Shown here piece after piece: positions 31,920 to 40,815 of a stretch of DNA of 64,000 nucleotides. The position numbers were made by a program, and so were the translations under genes. The stretch lies in contig JARGNO010000013.1 in assembly GCA_029213165.1 (NCBI GenBank), forward strand, positions 1-64,000, in the 5' to 3' direction. The number at the start of each line of letters is the position of its first letter. Position 1 is the first letter of the stretch. The notes beneath the pieces were generated by a model. The model saw only the letters and a list, made by a program, of their open reading frames with translations, was not told where the DNA came from and did not search any database. This stretch comes from Minwuia sp. (GTDB lineage Bacteria > Pseudomonadota > Alphaproteobacteria > Minwuiales > Minwuiaceae).

Positions 31920-32950
31920 CCAGCATCTCCTGGACCGGCGAGACATGGAACCCCATCGTCGGCTGCAGCATCGTCTCCCCCGGTTGCACCAACTGCTACG
32001 CCATGCGCATGGCGCACCGGCTGGGCGCGATGCCGAAGGTGCCGCACTATCACGGCCTGACCCGAAAGGTGAACGGCAACCCGGTCTGGACCGGCCGCAT
32101 CGCGGCGGCACCCGACCGCACCTGGCAGGAACCCCTCCGCCGCCGCAAGCCCACCACGTATTTCGTGAACAGCATGGGCGACCTGTTCCACGACCAGGTG
32201 CCGACCAAACAGATCGACCAGGTCTTCGCCATCATGGCGGCGTCTCCGCAGCACACTTTCCAGATCCTGACCAAGCGCCCGGACCGGATGCGGGCGTACA
32301 TGGCCGATGCAGAAGCGCGAATTCAGGGCCGTCTGCGTTGCGTCGACAGGTTCATAGCAACGGGTGGCGAGCATGGGCGCGGGTTTGACGCGTGGCCCCT
32401 CCCGAACGTCTGGCTCGGCGTAAGCGTCGAGAACCAGGCCGCCGCCGACAGCCGTATCCCGCCCCTGCTCGCCACCCCCGCCGCGATCCGCTTCATCAGC
32501 GCCGAACCCCTGCTGGGGCCGGTGGATCTGACTGCGCTACAACACGATGGCCTGTTCGAAGTCAATGCAATGTCCGGAACCAATGGCGTGTACCGCCCGC
32601 ACGGCGGATTGTGCGCCCGCCTCGACTGGGTCATCTGCGGCGGCGAGTCCGGTCCCGGTGCCCGCCCGATGCACCCCGACTGGGCACGTTCCCTCCGCGA
32701 CCAGTGCGCCGCCGCCGACGTCCCGTTCCACTTCAAGCAGTGGGGGGCATGGCGGCCCACTGACCGATGGCATCCCGGCTACATACAGAGCATGACGGCC
32801 ATTGATCCTGAGGGCGGGGCCGTCCCGATCGATGTGAACCCTGACGATATCGGCGGGCAGCGGTTCCTTTTTAGCAACAAGAAAGATACCGGTCGCCTTC
32901 TCGACGGCGTCGAACACGACGCCATGCCGCCACATGCAGGGGGTGCGTGA
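31916..32950 (+). CDS. Phage Gp37/Gp68 family protein (DUF5131, radical-SAM-like)
   Basis: A 344-residue protein. The N-terminal ISWTGETWNPIVGCSIVSPG and CTNCYAMRMAHR give three cysteines (17, 24, 27; C-x6-C-x2-C), typical of this family and likely to bind an iron-sulphur cluster. TYFVNSMGDLFHDQVP, FQILTKRPDRM, WLGVSVENQ and DWVICGGESGPGARPMHPDW are diagnostic of DUF5131. The substrate is not known; a nucleic-acid target is an inference. It is coupled to the genes on both sides. Confidence 0.88.
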   Translation: MTSISWTGETWNPIVGCSIVSPGCTNCYAMRMAHRLGAMPKVPHYHGLTRKVNGNPVWTGRIAAAPDRTWQEPLRRRKPTTYFVNSMGDLFHDQVPTKQIDQVFAIMAASPQHTFQILTKRPDRMRAYMADAEARIQGRLRCVDRFIATGGEHGRGFDAWPLPNVWLGVSVENQAAADSRIPPLLATPAAIRFISAEPLLGPVDLTALQHDGLFEVNAMSGTNGVYRPHGGLCARLDWVICGGESGPGARPMHPDWARSLRDQCAAADVPFHFKQWGAWRPTDRWHPGYIQSMTAIDPEGGAVPIDVNPDDIGGQRFLFSNKKDTGRLLDGVEHDAMPPHAGGA

Positions 32951-33588
32951 TGACCCTCGCGACACCATATCCGCTTCAGTGGCCGACAGGGCGGAACCGC
33001 ACCCCAGCCCGCAGGCGGAAACGCGCGCAGTTCGGGCAGACGTCCGATGCCCGGCGGTCTCGCGGCAAGGAACCGGTATCAATCAACACAGCACGTGAAC
33101 GCCTGGCCGCAGAACTGGATCGTCTCGGCGCCGGTTACGGCGTCATCTCCAGCAATCTGGAATTGCGCGCTGACGGCCAGCCGCGATCAGGCCAGCGCGA
33201 ACCCGCCGACCCCGGTATCGCCGTGTATTTCCGGATGCAGGGTGCCGATCACTGCATCGCCTGCGACGCATGGGATAGGGCCGCTGACAACATCGCAGCC
33301 ATCGCCAAGCATATCGAGGCGACCAGGGGAATGGCCCGTTGGGGCTGCGCCGACGTCGCCGCCATGTTCCGCGGCTTTCAGAGCCTGCCGCCACCGGACG
33401 CGGCCATCGTCACCCCGCGCCACTGGACCGCCGTCCTGGGCTTCCCGCGCGATGTCACCCTGACACGCGACCAGGTAGAGGCACGCTACCGGAAACTGGC
33501 AAAGGAACGCCATCCCGACGCCGGTGGATCAGTGGACGCCTTCGCCGAATTGCAGACCGCAATCGACACTGCCCGAAAGGGATTCTGA
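32950..33588 (+). CDS. J-domain protein
   Basis: A 212-residue protein. The C-terminal 65 residues form a DnaJ-like domain: RHWTAVLGFPRDVTLTRDQV, then EARYRKLAKERHPDAGG with the HPD motif that stimulates Hsp70. The first 110 residues are basic, then mixed (DHCIACDAWDRAADNIAAIA), and may bind a client. Phages use J-domain proteins to bring host DnaK to replication or assembly complexes. The ATG shares a base with the previous stop. Confidence 0.8.
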   Translation: MTLATPYPLQWPTGRNRTPARRRKRAQFGQTSDARRSRGKEPVSINTARERLAAELDRLGAGYGVISSNLELRADGQPRSGQREPADPGIAVYFRMQGADHCIACDAWDRAADNIAAIAKHIEATRGMARWGCADVAAMFRGFQSLPPPDAAIVTPRHWTAVLGFPRDVTLTRDQVEARYRKLAKERHPDAGGSVDAFAELQTAIDTARKGF

Positions 33589-33992
33589 TGACCGTCCCCG
33601 TCCGCATCCAGCGTCGCCGTGTGAAGGGTTTCGACATGCAGGCCGTGTCGCTGGCTGCGAACGGGCGAGCGGCACGCTATGTCGGGCGCGGCACAGTGTT
33701 CGGCAACCTGACGCCATGCACCCGGCATGGCTGCACCCGACGGCCCTGCGGCTGTTGCGAGCCGTTCCGCTGCTGCCTCGATGACTTCACCGAATACCTG
33801 AACAGCGGGCTGGAGGGACGGCCCTCCCGCTCCGGCCAGCTCCGCATTGCCCTGGATGCACAGCAGGGCTATCCCCGCCGCACCGCCATGATCGATGCCC
33901 TGCCGACCCTGCGCGGCCTCAACCTGGCCTGCTGGTGCCCCCTCGACCGCCCCTGCCATGCCGATATCCTGCTGGAAGTTGTGAATCGATGA
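33588..33992 (+). CDS. DUF4326 domain protein
   Basis: A 134-residue protein that matches DUF4326: VRIQRRRVKGFDMQAVSLAA, RYVGRGTVFGNL and the C-terminal LRGLNLACWCPLDRPCHADI, whose cysteines and histidine could bind metal. A Cys-rich insert (HGCTRRPCGCCEPFRCC) sits in the middle. Function unknown; the family is common in phages. Start and stop overlap the neighbouring genes. Confidence 0.8.
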   Translation: MTVPVRIQRRRVKGFDMQAVSLAANGRAARYVGRGTVFGNLTPCTRHGCTRRPCGCCEPFRCCLDDFTEYLNSGLEGRPSRSGQLRIALDAQQGYPRRTAMIDALPTLRGLNLACWCPLDRPCHADILLEVVNR

Positions 33993-34246
33993 ACGCCCCA
34001 GCGCGCATCGTCCGGCAGGGACAGGCGGCCTATCCGCCGCTGCTGATGCGTCGCGACACGGCGGCGGCGTTCCTCGATCTGTCCACCACCACCTTCGACC
34101 GCTGGATCGACTCCGGGCACCTGGGCCCCGGCACCCGCATCGACGGCGTCCGCGTCTGGCACCGCGACGACCTTGCCGCCGCCGCCGATCGGCTGTTGAA
34201 TAGGGCCACGGCGACCGGGCAGGGCGGCAACCTGTGGGACGGATGA
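33989..34246 (+). CDS. Excisionase/AlpA-like winged-helix protein
   Basis: An 85-residue protein with a MerR/AlpA-type DNA-binding motif: LMRRDTAAAFLDLSTTTFDR, then WIDSGHLGPGTRIDGVRVWH. Its position directly before the integrase, overlapping it by 4 bases, suggests it is the Xis that directs excision. A purely regulatory AlpA role is also possible. Confidence 0.65.
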   Translation: MNAPARIVRQGQAAYPPLLMRRDTAAAFLDLSTTTFDRWIDSGHLGPGTRIDGVRVWHRDDLAAAADRLLNRATATGQGGNLWDG

Positions 34247-35382
34247 CGCCACCGCCGCCCGCGCCGGATGACGGGCAGGGGAATGACATGTTGCTGGCGC
34301 GGCTGCGCTACATCGTTCAGGACAGGGACCGGCACGGCAATGTCCGCATCTACGTGCGCCGCCATGGCCGCAAGATCCGCCTGCGCGAAACCCCGGGCAC
34401 CAAGGCGTTCATGGCCGAATACCACGCCGCCCTGGCCGGTCAGCTCCCGCCATCACCGCGCCGCATGGCCCCGGATGATGGATCATTGCAGCACATGATC
34501 GACGAATACATGAAGTCGGCCACATGGCGCGCGCTGTCGCCGTCCACCCAGAAACTGCGGCGCAGCATCCTGAACCGCACCGCGGCGGAGGTGGTCGGTG
34601 ACCATACCGCAGGCAGCCTGCCAGTCAGTGCCATGGCCCGGCGCCACGTGGTCATGCTCCGCGACCGCGTGGCCGACAGGCCGGCAGCCGCCAACAATCG
34701 GGTGAAGATGTTGCGCCAGATGTTTTCCTGGGCGATCGAGAATGACCTGATCGGCGAAAACCCGGCGCGGCATGTGCGGTCACTCGACATGGTCGGCAAC
34801 AGCTGGACGCCCTGGACCCTCGAAGACATCGACGCATTCGCCCGGCATCACGCCGACGACCCCCGCGCGATGCTGGCACTGCACCTGCTGGTCTGGACCG
34901 GCGTGCGGCGCAGCGATGTCGTCACTCTGGGGCAGCAGCATGTCCGGACCATCGACGGACAGATGCATCTGGTCTTCACCATGACCAAGGGGCGGAAACG
35001 CAACCCGCGGCGTGTGGAACACCTGATATCGCCTCCGCTGAAACAGGCCATCGATCGCTGGGCCGACCCCGCGCAGCTGACGTTTCTCACGAACCAGTGG
35101 GGCCGGCCGTACACGGTTGAGGGTTTCGGCAACAGCTTCCGCAAGTGGTGCCAGCGCGCGGGCCTGGCTGACGGCCTCTCCGCCCACGGAATCCGCAAGG
35201 GTGTCGCTGCGATGACGGCCGAACTGGGCGCCAGCGAACACCAGATCATGGCCATGCTGGACCACGCCACCCCGTCGCAGGGTGCCGTCTATACGCGCAG
35301 CGCCAACCGCCGCCGCATGTCCGGCGAAGCCGTCACCAGCCTCAGCACCAAATTGTCCCACCTGCACCCCGGAAATAAATAG
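34243..35382 (+). CDS. int: Tyrosine integrase
   Basis: A 379-residue site-specific recombinase. The N-terminal arm-binding and SAM-like domains precede the catalytic domain, whose active residues are visible: Arg at 222-223 (TGVRRSDVV), Lys249 (MTKGRKR), His315 and Arg318 (SAHGIRKG), His341 (MLDHAT) and the nucleophile Tyr350 (AVYTRS). It should recombine the phage into the tRNA-Arg(CCT) gene, whose 3' end is 54 bases past the stop. The start at 34243 overlaps the excisionase-like gene. Confidence 0.95.
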   Translation: MTPPPPAPDDGQGNDMLLARLRYIVQDRDRHGNVRIYVRRHGRKIRLRETPGTKAFMAEYHAALAGQLPPSPRRMAPDDGSLQHMIDEYMKSATWRALSPSTQKLRRSILNRTAAEVVGDHTAGSLPVSAMARRHVVMLRDRVADRPAAANNRVKMLRQMFSWAIENDLIGENPARHVRSLDMVGNSWTPWTLEDIDAFARHHADDPRAMLALHLLVWTGVRRSDVVTLGQQHVRTIDGQMHLVFTMTKGRKRNPRRVEHLISPPLKQAIDRWADPAQLTFLTNQWGRPYTVEGFGNSFRKWCQRAGLADGLSAHGIRKGVAAMTAELGASEHQIMAMLDHATPSQGAVYTRSANRRRMSGEAVTSLSTKLSHLHPGNK

Positions 35383-35394
35383 TGGGACAATTTT
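35350..35394 (+). terminator. Hairpin terminator overlapping the integrase stop codon
   Basis: AAATTGTCCCAC (35350-35361) and GTGGGACAATTT (35382-35393) are perfect 12-bp inverses with a 20-base loop, followed by T. The left arm lies in the last integrase codons and the right arm begins at the stop codon. It may also be an integrase arm site. Confidence 0.6.
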
Positions 35395-35435
35395 CGCGCC
35401 TATCTCATTGATAAATAACGATTGCAAAAGGTGTC

Positions 35436-35512
35436 TGGTGATCCCGACAGGATTCGAACCTGTGACCTACTGATTAGGAATCAGTTGCTCTATCCTGCTG
35501 AGCTACGGGACC
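35436..35512 (-). tRNA. tRNA-Arg (anticodon CCT), probable phage attachment site
   Basis: The minus strand gives a complete 77-base cloverleaf: acceptor GGTCCCG with CGGGATC, D arm GCTCAGCAGGATAGAGC, anticodon stem CTGAT/ATCAG with loop containing CCT, T arm CAGGTTCGAATCCTG and an encoded CCA end. The integrase gene ends just beyond the 3' end, the usual layout of tRNA-integrated phages, so the attachment core should be within the 3' half and leave the tRNA intact. Confidence 0.95.
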
Positions 35513-35678
35513 ACGCAGGGCGGAAACTACCAGCGCTTCGAGCGGTCGGAAAGGCCAGAAACGCGCTAATCCGCCGCGGCCTGCAGCCGCGTAGGGGAAG
35601 AAATTTGCCCGCAAGAATAAATATATTGCAATACAGCTTTGGATTGTTGTTTCGGGATGCGTGGCCAGATGCGTCTGC

Positions 35679-36587
35679 TCAGGCCAGCCCGCCCATCAGC
35701 AGGGCGGCGAGCATGATGAAGCCCATGCCGATGTTCGACTTGAACTTGGCCAGGCAATCGCGGCTGTTGTCGATATCCACACGCACGATCTGCCAGACGA
35801 GGTGGCCTGCCACACCGGCGAAGCCAAGCAGGAACCAGTGGCTGAAACCGGCCTCCCGCGCCGCCAGCGCCCAGAGCACGATGGTGAGACCATAGAAGAT
35901 CCAGAGAGCGGGGCGGGTGCGGCGGCCCAGCTTGCGGGCGGAGGATTTGACGCCGATCAGTGCGTCGTCTTCCTTGTCCTGATGGGCGTAGATGGTGTCG
36001 TAGCCCAGGGTCCAGAAGAAGCCACCTGCATAGAGCAGCAGGGCGGGCAGTTCGACGGTTCCGGCTGCCGCCGCATAGCCCATCACGGCCCCCCAGTTGA
36101 AGGTCAGGCCGAGCCAGGCCTGCGGCCACCAGGTGACCCGCTTGGTGAAGGGATAGACGACCACCAGAAACAGCGAGAAGACACCGAGCCAGATCGCTGT
36201 CGGCCCGAGTTGCAGCAGGATCACGAGACCGAGCAGGGCGAGGAACGCGGCCCAGAGCAGGGCCTGCTTGACGGTAACCTGACCGGAGGGAATCGGGCGC
36301 AGCCGTGTGCGCTCCACCTTGCCGTCGAAGTTGCGATCGGCGATGTCGTTCACCGTGCATCCTGCGCCACGCATGATCAGGGCACCCAGCCCGAACAGCA
36401 CGAACAGCCGCAGCGTTTCCAGATCCAGCGCCGGGCGGGCGAGGATGATCGACCACCAGCAGGGCCAGAGCAGCAGCCAGGTGCCGACCGGCCTGTCAAA
36501 CCGCGCCAGCTTGAACCAGGGTTTCAGGAATTCCGGCGCATGGCGGTCAACCCAGTTGTCGCCCCGCGCATCGGCAATGATGCTCAT
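35679..36587 (-). CDS. ubiA: 4-hydroxybenzoate polyprenyltransferase
   Basis: A 302-residue membrane enzyme of ubiquinone synthesis that attaches the polyprenyl chain to 4-hydroxybenzoate. The two Asp-rich metal-diphosphate sites are clear: NDIADRNFDGKVERTRLRPI and GYDTIYAHQDKEDD. Multiple hydrophobic helices cover most of the sequence. It starts 3 bases after the stop of the methyltransferase gene, so the two form an operon. It is the first chromosomal protein gene beyond the tRNA. Confidence 0.95.
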   Translation of the reverse strand: MSIIADARGDNWVDRHAPEFLKPWFKLARFDRPVGTWLLLWPCWWSIILARPALDLETLRLFVLFGLGALIMRGAGCTVNDIADRNFDGKVERTRLRPIPSGQVTVKQALLWAAFLALLGLVILLQLGPTAIWLGVFSLFLVVVYPFTKRVTWWPQAWLGLTFNWGAVMGYAAAAGTVELPALLLYAGGFFWTLGYDTIYAHQDKEDDALIGVKSSARKLGRRTRPALWIFYGLTIVLWALAAREAGFSHWFLLGFAGVAGHLVWQIVRVDIDNSRDCLAKFKSNIGMGFIMLAALLMGGLA

Positions 36588-36590
36588 GCA

Positions 36591-37292
36591 TCAGGTCTCC
36601 GTGGTTGCGTGTGCCGCTGCCGACGCCTTCTGGTCCGTCTCGAACAGCCAGACATCGGTGGAGCGGACGTCATTGTCTTCCAGTTCCCGCGTCGTCGGCA
36701 CGGCGTAATGTGCCAGACGCCGCATTCCGCCACTTGGCCGATAGGTCCGACCGGGGTCCCCCATGATGACAGGTGTCCCTGCGGCGACCAGGTCGCGGAA
36801 CCAGCTTTCCACCCGACCCGCCAGTGGCTGTTCGTAACAGATATCACCTGCCAGCAGAACATCGGTGTCCGGCAGCGGCGCGCCGACAATGTCATCACCG
36901 CACGCCGACACCACGACATTGTTGGCTTCGGCGTTCAGTTTCGTGGCGGCGACGCTGAAGGGATCGACATCCACAGCCAGCACGGACTGTGCCCCGGCGA
37001 TTGCCGCCGCGACCGCCACCAGTCCCGACCCGGCGGCGAAATCGAGCACCCGCTTGCCGCGCACCGTCTCCGGATTGTCCAGGACATAGCGCGCCAGTGC
37101 CTGTCCGCCAGCCCAGGCAAAGGCCCAGAAGGGTGGCGGCAAACCCTTCTCCTGCAAGGCTTCTTCGGTCAATTGCCAAAGCGGCACGGCCTCTGTCGCC
37201 AGATGCAGTCGGACCTCCGGCACCAGCGGTGACGGCAGCAGGGCAGTGTTGGCGCGGATGAACGCGGTGCGGTCGTGGATCGATTCCATCAT
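36591..37292 (-). CDS. Class I SAM methyltransferase (ETFB-lysine methyltransferase-like)
   Basis: A 233-residue enzyme. The SAM site is KRVLDFAAGSGLVAVAAAIA, followed by VLAVDVDPFSVAATKLNAEA and LLAGDICYEQPL. The opening (FIRANTALLPSPLVPEVRLH then LPPPFWAFAWAGGQALARYV) matches the family that includes mitochondrial ETF-beta lysine methyltransferase and its bacterial relatives. The target is probably a protein. GDPGRTYRP near the C-terminus is another family mark. ATG at 37292 or 37289. Confidence 0.75.
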   Translation of the reverse strand: MMESIHDRTAFIRANTALLPSPLVPEVRLHLATEAVPLWQLTEEALQEKGLPPPFWAFAWAGGQALARYVLDNPETVRGKRVLDFAAGSGLVAVAAAIAGAQSVLAVDVDPFSVAATKLNAEANNVVVSACGDDIVGAPLPDTDVLLAGDICYEQPLAGRVESWFRDLVAAGTPVIMGDPGRTYRPSGGMRRLAHYAVPTTRELEDNDVRSTDVWLFETDQKASAAAHATTET

Positions 37293-37425
37293 CCGCTGCT
37301 TATAGCGTCGCAGTCACAACACTGCAGCTTTGGTTGAAATCGGGGGCGCGACGGTTATATTCCCGGCACTTTCATCAAGGCCCGTCTGGTACGGGTCACC
37401 TGATCTCCGTGCATGGAGCGACCAA

Positions 37426-37818
37426 ATGCTGATTTCCCCGGCCTACGCGCAGGCCGCCGGAGGCGGTGGCGATATTTTCTCCGCCATCCTGCCTCTCGTC
37501 CTGATCTTCGGTGTCTTCTATTTCCTGCTGATCCGTCCGCAGCAGAAGAAGATGAAGGAGCATCGCTCCATGGTGGAGAACGTGCGCCGCGGCGACACGG
37601 TCGTCACCGGTGGCGGCATCATCGGCCGTGTCACCAAGGTCAAGGACGAGGCCACGATCCAGGTCGAGATTTCGGAGAATGTCCGTATCGATGTCGTCAA
37701 GGGGACGCTGACCGAGGTGCGCACCAAGTCGCAGCCCGCCAGTGGAGATGCCAAGCCGGCAGCTCCGGCGAACGAGGACAAGGGCGGCCTGCTCGGCAAG
37801 CTCGGCCTCAAGAAGTAA
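37426..37818 (+). CDS. yajC: Preprotein translocase subunit YajC
   Basis: A 130-residue inner-membrane protein. One membrane helix (SAILPLVLIFGVFYFLLIRP) is followed by QQKKMKEHRSMVENVRRGDT and the conserved VVTGGGIIGRVTKVKDE. It joins SecD and SecF in the complex that helps proteins leave the Sec channel. The start at 37426 has GGAG upstream. It begins the yajC-secD-secF operon. Confidence 0.95.
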   Translation: MLISPAYAQAAGGGGDIFSAILPLVLIFGVFYFLLIRPQQKKMKEHRSMVENVRRGDTVVTGGGIIGRVTKVKDEATIQVEISENVRIDVVKGTLTEVRTKSQPASGDAKPAAPANEDKGGLLGKLGLKK

Positions 37819-37875
37819 GCTGACGCGACCCATCGCGTTTCCCGCATCGTGACGTAAAGGCAGCCGGTCAAGCCC

Positions 37876-39477
37876 ATGCTCTATTTTGCCAAGTGGAAGA
37901 TTGCGGTCATCGCTGCCGTCTGCCTGATCGGTCTCGTCTTCACGGTGCCGAACTTCCTGACGTCGGAGACGCGCCAGTCGATCCCCGACTGGTTGCCGAA
38001 CCAGTCGATCAATCTCGGTCTCGATCTGCAGGGTGGATCGCATCTGTTGCTGCAGATTGACCGGGAGGCGGTGCTGCGGGACCGGCTGACGGATCTGGCG
38101 GAAACCATGCGCAACGACCTGGGCGACATTCGCCCGCGCATCCGTCGCTCCGGCTTCCAGGTCGGCGACCTGTCGGTTTCCTTCGAGGTGCGTGACACAG
38201 ACCGCATGGAGGAAGTGCGGGAGGTCCTGCGGGGGCTGGTGACCCAGATCGGCGGCGGCATCTCCGTCGGTGCCGGTGGACCGGACCTGCAGATCTCGAC
38301 GGATGGCAACCGCTTCATCGCGACGCTGACGGAGGCTGGAATCAAGGCCCGCCTGTCGTCGGCAGTGCAGCAGTCGATCGAGATCGTGCGTCGTCGCGTC
38401 GATGAGACCGGTGTCAACGAGCCGACGATCCAGCGTCAGGGTGAAGACCGCATCCTGATCCAGTTGCCCGGTGTGGATGACCCGGACCGCATCAAGCGAC
38501 TGCTGGGTCGTACCGCCAAGATGACGTTCCATCTGGTCGACCTCAGTGCCGATCCGAATGCCGCGCGTCTGCCGCCGGGCACCATGGTGCTCTACGAGGA
38601 AGAGGGCGAGGCCCGCATCCCCTGGGCCGTGCGCAAGAAGGTCGAGGTCTCCGGTGAGCATCTGGTGGATGCCCAGCCGAACTATCAGGAAGGACGCCCG
38701 GTCGTGGCCTTCCGTTTCGATGCCGTCGGTGCGCGCAAGTTCGGCCAGATCACCAGCCAGAATGTCGGGCGTCCTTTCGCCATCGTACTGGATGAAAAGG
38801 TGATCTCCGCGCCGCGGATCGAGAGTGCGATCCTGCAGGGGTCAGGCATCATCACCGGTGGGTTCTCGGTGCAGGAAGCCAATGACCTTGCCGTGCTGCT
38901 GCGTGCGGGTGCCCTGCCGGCCCCGCTGACGATCCTGGAGGAGCGCACGGTCGGACCGGACCTCGGTGCGGATTCGATCGCGGCGGGCGAAACGGCAGCC
39001 GTCATCGGTTTCGCCGCCGTCGTGTTCTTCATGTTCCTGGCCTATGGGCCGGTGTTCGGCATCGCCGCCAACACGGCGCTGGTCACCAATCTGGTGCTGA
39101 TCATCGGCGCGCTGTCGGCGCTGCAGGCGACACTGACCCTGCCGGGTATCGCCGGTATCGTGCTGACCATCGGCATGGCGGTTGATGCAAATGTGCTGAT
39201 CTTCGAGCGCATACGCGAGGAACTGGCCAACGGCCGGTCGCCTTTCAATGCGGTGGAGGCCGGTTACCGCCGGGCGCTCACCACCATCGTTGACGCCAAT
39301 GTCACCACCGGTTTCGCCGCAGCGGTGCTGTTCGCCATGGGTTCCGGCCCGGTACGTGGCTTCGCCGTCACGCTGTTCCTCGGCATCATCTGCTCCATGT
39401 TCACCGCCATCCTGCTCAGCCGGATGATTGTTGCGCTCTGGCTCCGCCGGAAGCGTCCCAACGTGCTGACGGTCTGA
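37876..39477 (+). CDS. secD: Protein translocase subunit SecD
   Basis: A 533-residue RND-type membrane protein. An N-terminal helix and the first periplasmic region (INLGLDLQGGSHLLLQIDRE) are followed by P1/P4 domains and five C-terminal helices with ALPAPLTILEERTVGPDLGA and MAVDANVLIFERIREEL. It uses the proton gradient to pull proteins from SecYEG on the periplasmic side. It lies 57 bases after yajC and 13 before secF. Confidence 0.96.
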   Translation: MLYFAKWKIAVIAAVCLIGLVFTVPNFLTSETRQSIPDWLPNQSINLGLDLQGGSHLLLQIDREAVLRDRLTDLAETMRNDLGDIRPRIRRSGFQVGDLSVSFEVRDTDRMEEVREVLRGLVTQIGGGISVGAGGPDLQISTDGNRFIATLTEAGIKARLSSAVQQSIEIVRRRVDETGVNEPTIQRQGEDRILIQLPGVDDPDRIKRLLGRTAKMTFHLVDLSADPNAARLPPGTMVLYEEEGEARIPWAVRKKVEVSGEHLVDAQPNYQEGRPVVAFRFDAVGARKFGQITSQNVGRPFAIVLDEKVISAPRIESAILQGSGIITGGFSVQEANDLAVLLRAGALPAPLTILEERTVGPDLGADSIAAGETAAVIGFAAVVFFMFLAYGPVFGIAANTALVTNLVLIIGALSALQATLTLPGIAGIVLTIGMAVDANVLIFERIREELANGRSPFNAVEAGYRRALTTIVDANVTTGFAAAVLFAMGSGPVRGFAVTLFLGIICSMFTAILLSRMIVALWLRRKRPNVLTV

Positions 39478-39490
39478 GGAGGATACGCCC

Positions 39491-40435
39491 ATGTTTCGTC
39501 TGAAACTCGTTCCCGCGAAGACCAGCCTGCGCTTCATGGAGCGCCGCAAGATCGCCTTCGTGCTGTCTGCATTGCTGATCCTTGGCTCCATCGTCGTGTA
39601 CTTCGGACAGGGTCTGAACCGGGGCATCGACTTTGAAGGCGGCATTCTGGTCGAGGTGAAGACCGAGGGGCCTGCCGACCTGGCCGCCATGCGCGGCCTG
39701 ATGAACGGGCTCGGCCTCGGTCAGGTGGCGTTGCAGGAATTCGGCGCACCCGACGACGTTTTGATCCGGGTGGAACGACAGCCTGGCGGCGCGGAGGCAC
39801 AGCAGACTGCGGTCAATACCGTCAAGGCGGCGCTGGACCCCGAGTTTCCAGGCATCAGCTATCGCCGTGTGGAATTCGTCGGTCCGACGGTTTCCGGTGA
39901 ACTGGTGGAGGCCGCAACGATTGCGGTCCTGACCTCCGTCGTCATCATGCTGATCTATATCTGGCTGCGGTTCGAATGGCATTTCTCTGTCGGTGCCGTG
40001 ATTGCGCTGGTGCATGACGTGGTGATCACGCTCGGCATGTTCTCGGTGACGGGGATCGAGTTCAACCTGGCCTCGGTCGCGGCGATCCTGACCATCGTCG
40101 GCTACTCCATCAATGACACGGTGGTGGTCTATGACCGCATCCGGGAGAATCTGCGGAAGTACAAGCAGATGCCCATGCCGGATCTGCTGAATGTCTCCAT
40201 CAACGACACGCTGTCGCGCACGGTGATGACCTCTGTCACCACCCTGCTGGCGCTTGTGGCCCTGTTCGTCTTCGGCGGCGAGGTCATTCGCGGCTTTGCC
40301 TTTGCAATGATCTGGGGCGTGGTGATCGGCACCTATTCCTCCATCTTCGTGGCGGCTCCGGTACTGATGGTGCTTGGCCTGAAGCGCGGCACCCGCGACG
40401 CGGAGGACGGGTCGGGCGACGAGGCGACTGCCTGA
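39491..40435 (+). CDS. secF: Protein translocase subunit SecF
   Basis: A 314-residue partner of SecD. The first part reads LNRGIDFEGGILVEVKTEGP, and the membrane domain shows ALVHDVVITLGMFSVTGIEF and YSINDTVVVYDRIRENLRKY. Six membrane helices are expected. AGGAGG lies before the start. Acts with SecD in the late steps of export. Confidence 0.96.
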   Translation: MFRLKLVPAKTSLRFMERRKIAFVLSALLILGSIVVYFGQGLNRGIDFEGGILVEVKTEGPADLAAMRGLMNGLGLGQVALQEFGAPDDVLIRVERQPGGAEAQQTAVNTVKAALDPEFPGISYRRVEFVGPTVSGELVEAATIAVLTSVVIMLIYIWLRFEWHFSVGAVIALVHDVVITLGMFSVTGIEFNLASVAAILTIVGYSINDTVVVYDRIRENLRKYKQMPMPDLLNVSINDTLSRTVMTSVTTLLALVALFVFGGEVIRGFAFAMIWGVVIGTYSSIFVAAPVLMVLGLKRGTRDAEDGSGDEATA

Positions 40436-40437
40436 CA

Positions 40438-40815
40438 ATGGACATCACCCCGGCCATACCCGCCGGTCGTCAGGTCATCGATGGCTATGGCAGTGGTGGT
40501 TTCCGGATCAGTCATCAGCGGCGTGAAGGTTCGGTGCTGGTCTTCCCTACCGAGACCCTTGCCTGGTCCGTATCCGCGATGGGCGACTTGACCGCGGAGC
40601 ACTTTCAGCCGGTTCTGGAGCGCGCGGCGGCGGTCGAGGTGCTGTTGCTCGGTTGCGGCGCTTCCATTGCCTTCCTGAAACACGACCTGCGCGCACTGCT
40701 GAAGGATCATGGCATCGTTGCCGACCTGATGGATACGGGCGCCGCCTGCCGGACCTACAACGTGCTGCTGTCGGAGGACCGAAGGGTCGCCGCCGCCCTG
40801 ATCGCCGTGGAATGA
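40438..40815 (+). CDS. Mth938-domain protein (DUF498)
   Basis: A 125-residue protein of the Mth938 family (relative of human NDUFAF3): VIDGYGSGGFRISHQRREGS, VEVLLLGCGASIAFLKHDLR and GIVADLMDTGAACRTYNVLL. Alphaproteobacteria commonly carry it right after secDF. NDUFAF3 helps assemble respiratory complex I in mitochondria; a similar bacterial role is an inference, strengthened by the NDUFAF6-like gene that follows with a 3-base overlap. Confidence 0.88.
   Translation: MDITPAIPAGRQVIDGYGSGGFRISHQRREGSVLVFPTETLAWSVSAMGDLTAEHFQPVLERAAAVEVLLLGCGASIAFLKHDLRALLKDHGIVADLMDTGAACRTYNVLLSEDRRVAAALIAVE

Larger units (their letters stand above)
1..35480. mobile_element. Lambdoid siphovirus prophage, left end outside the window
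   Basis: The interval holds a complete lambda-type packaging, head and tail-start module, a CI/Cro switch, replication genes, an excisionase-like gene and a tyrosine integrase beside a tRNA gene. Structural genes read leftward and the integration operon reads rightward, both away from the switch near 27.3 kb. The right boundary is inferred to lie in the 3' half of tRNA-Arg(CCT), because the integrase gene ends only 54 bases from it. I found no second copy of the tRNA 3' sequence, and the tape measure gene runs off base 1, so the rest of the tail, lysis genes and other attachment site should lie to the left. The main reading frames are open, so the element may be functional, but that is inference. 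Confidence 0.95.

Noticed and set aside
35436-35512. Second attachment-site copy inside the window
   Set aside because: I looked for the tRNA 3' sequence elsewhere and saw none, consistent with the prophage continuing beyond base 1.
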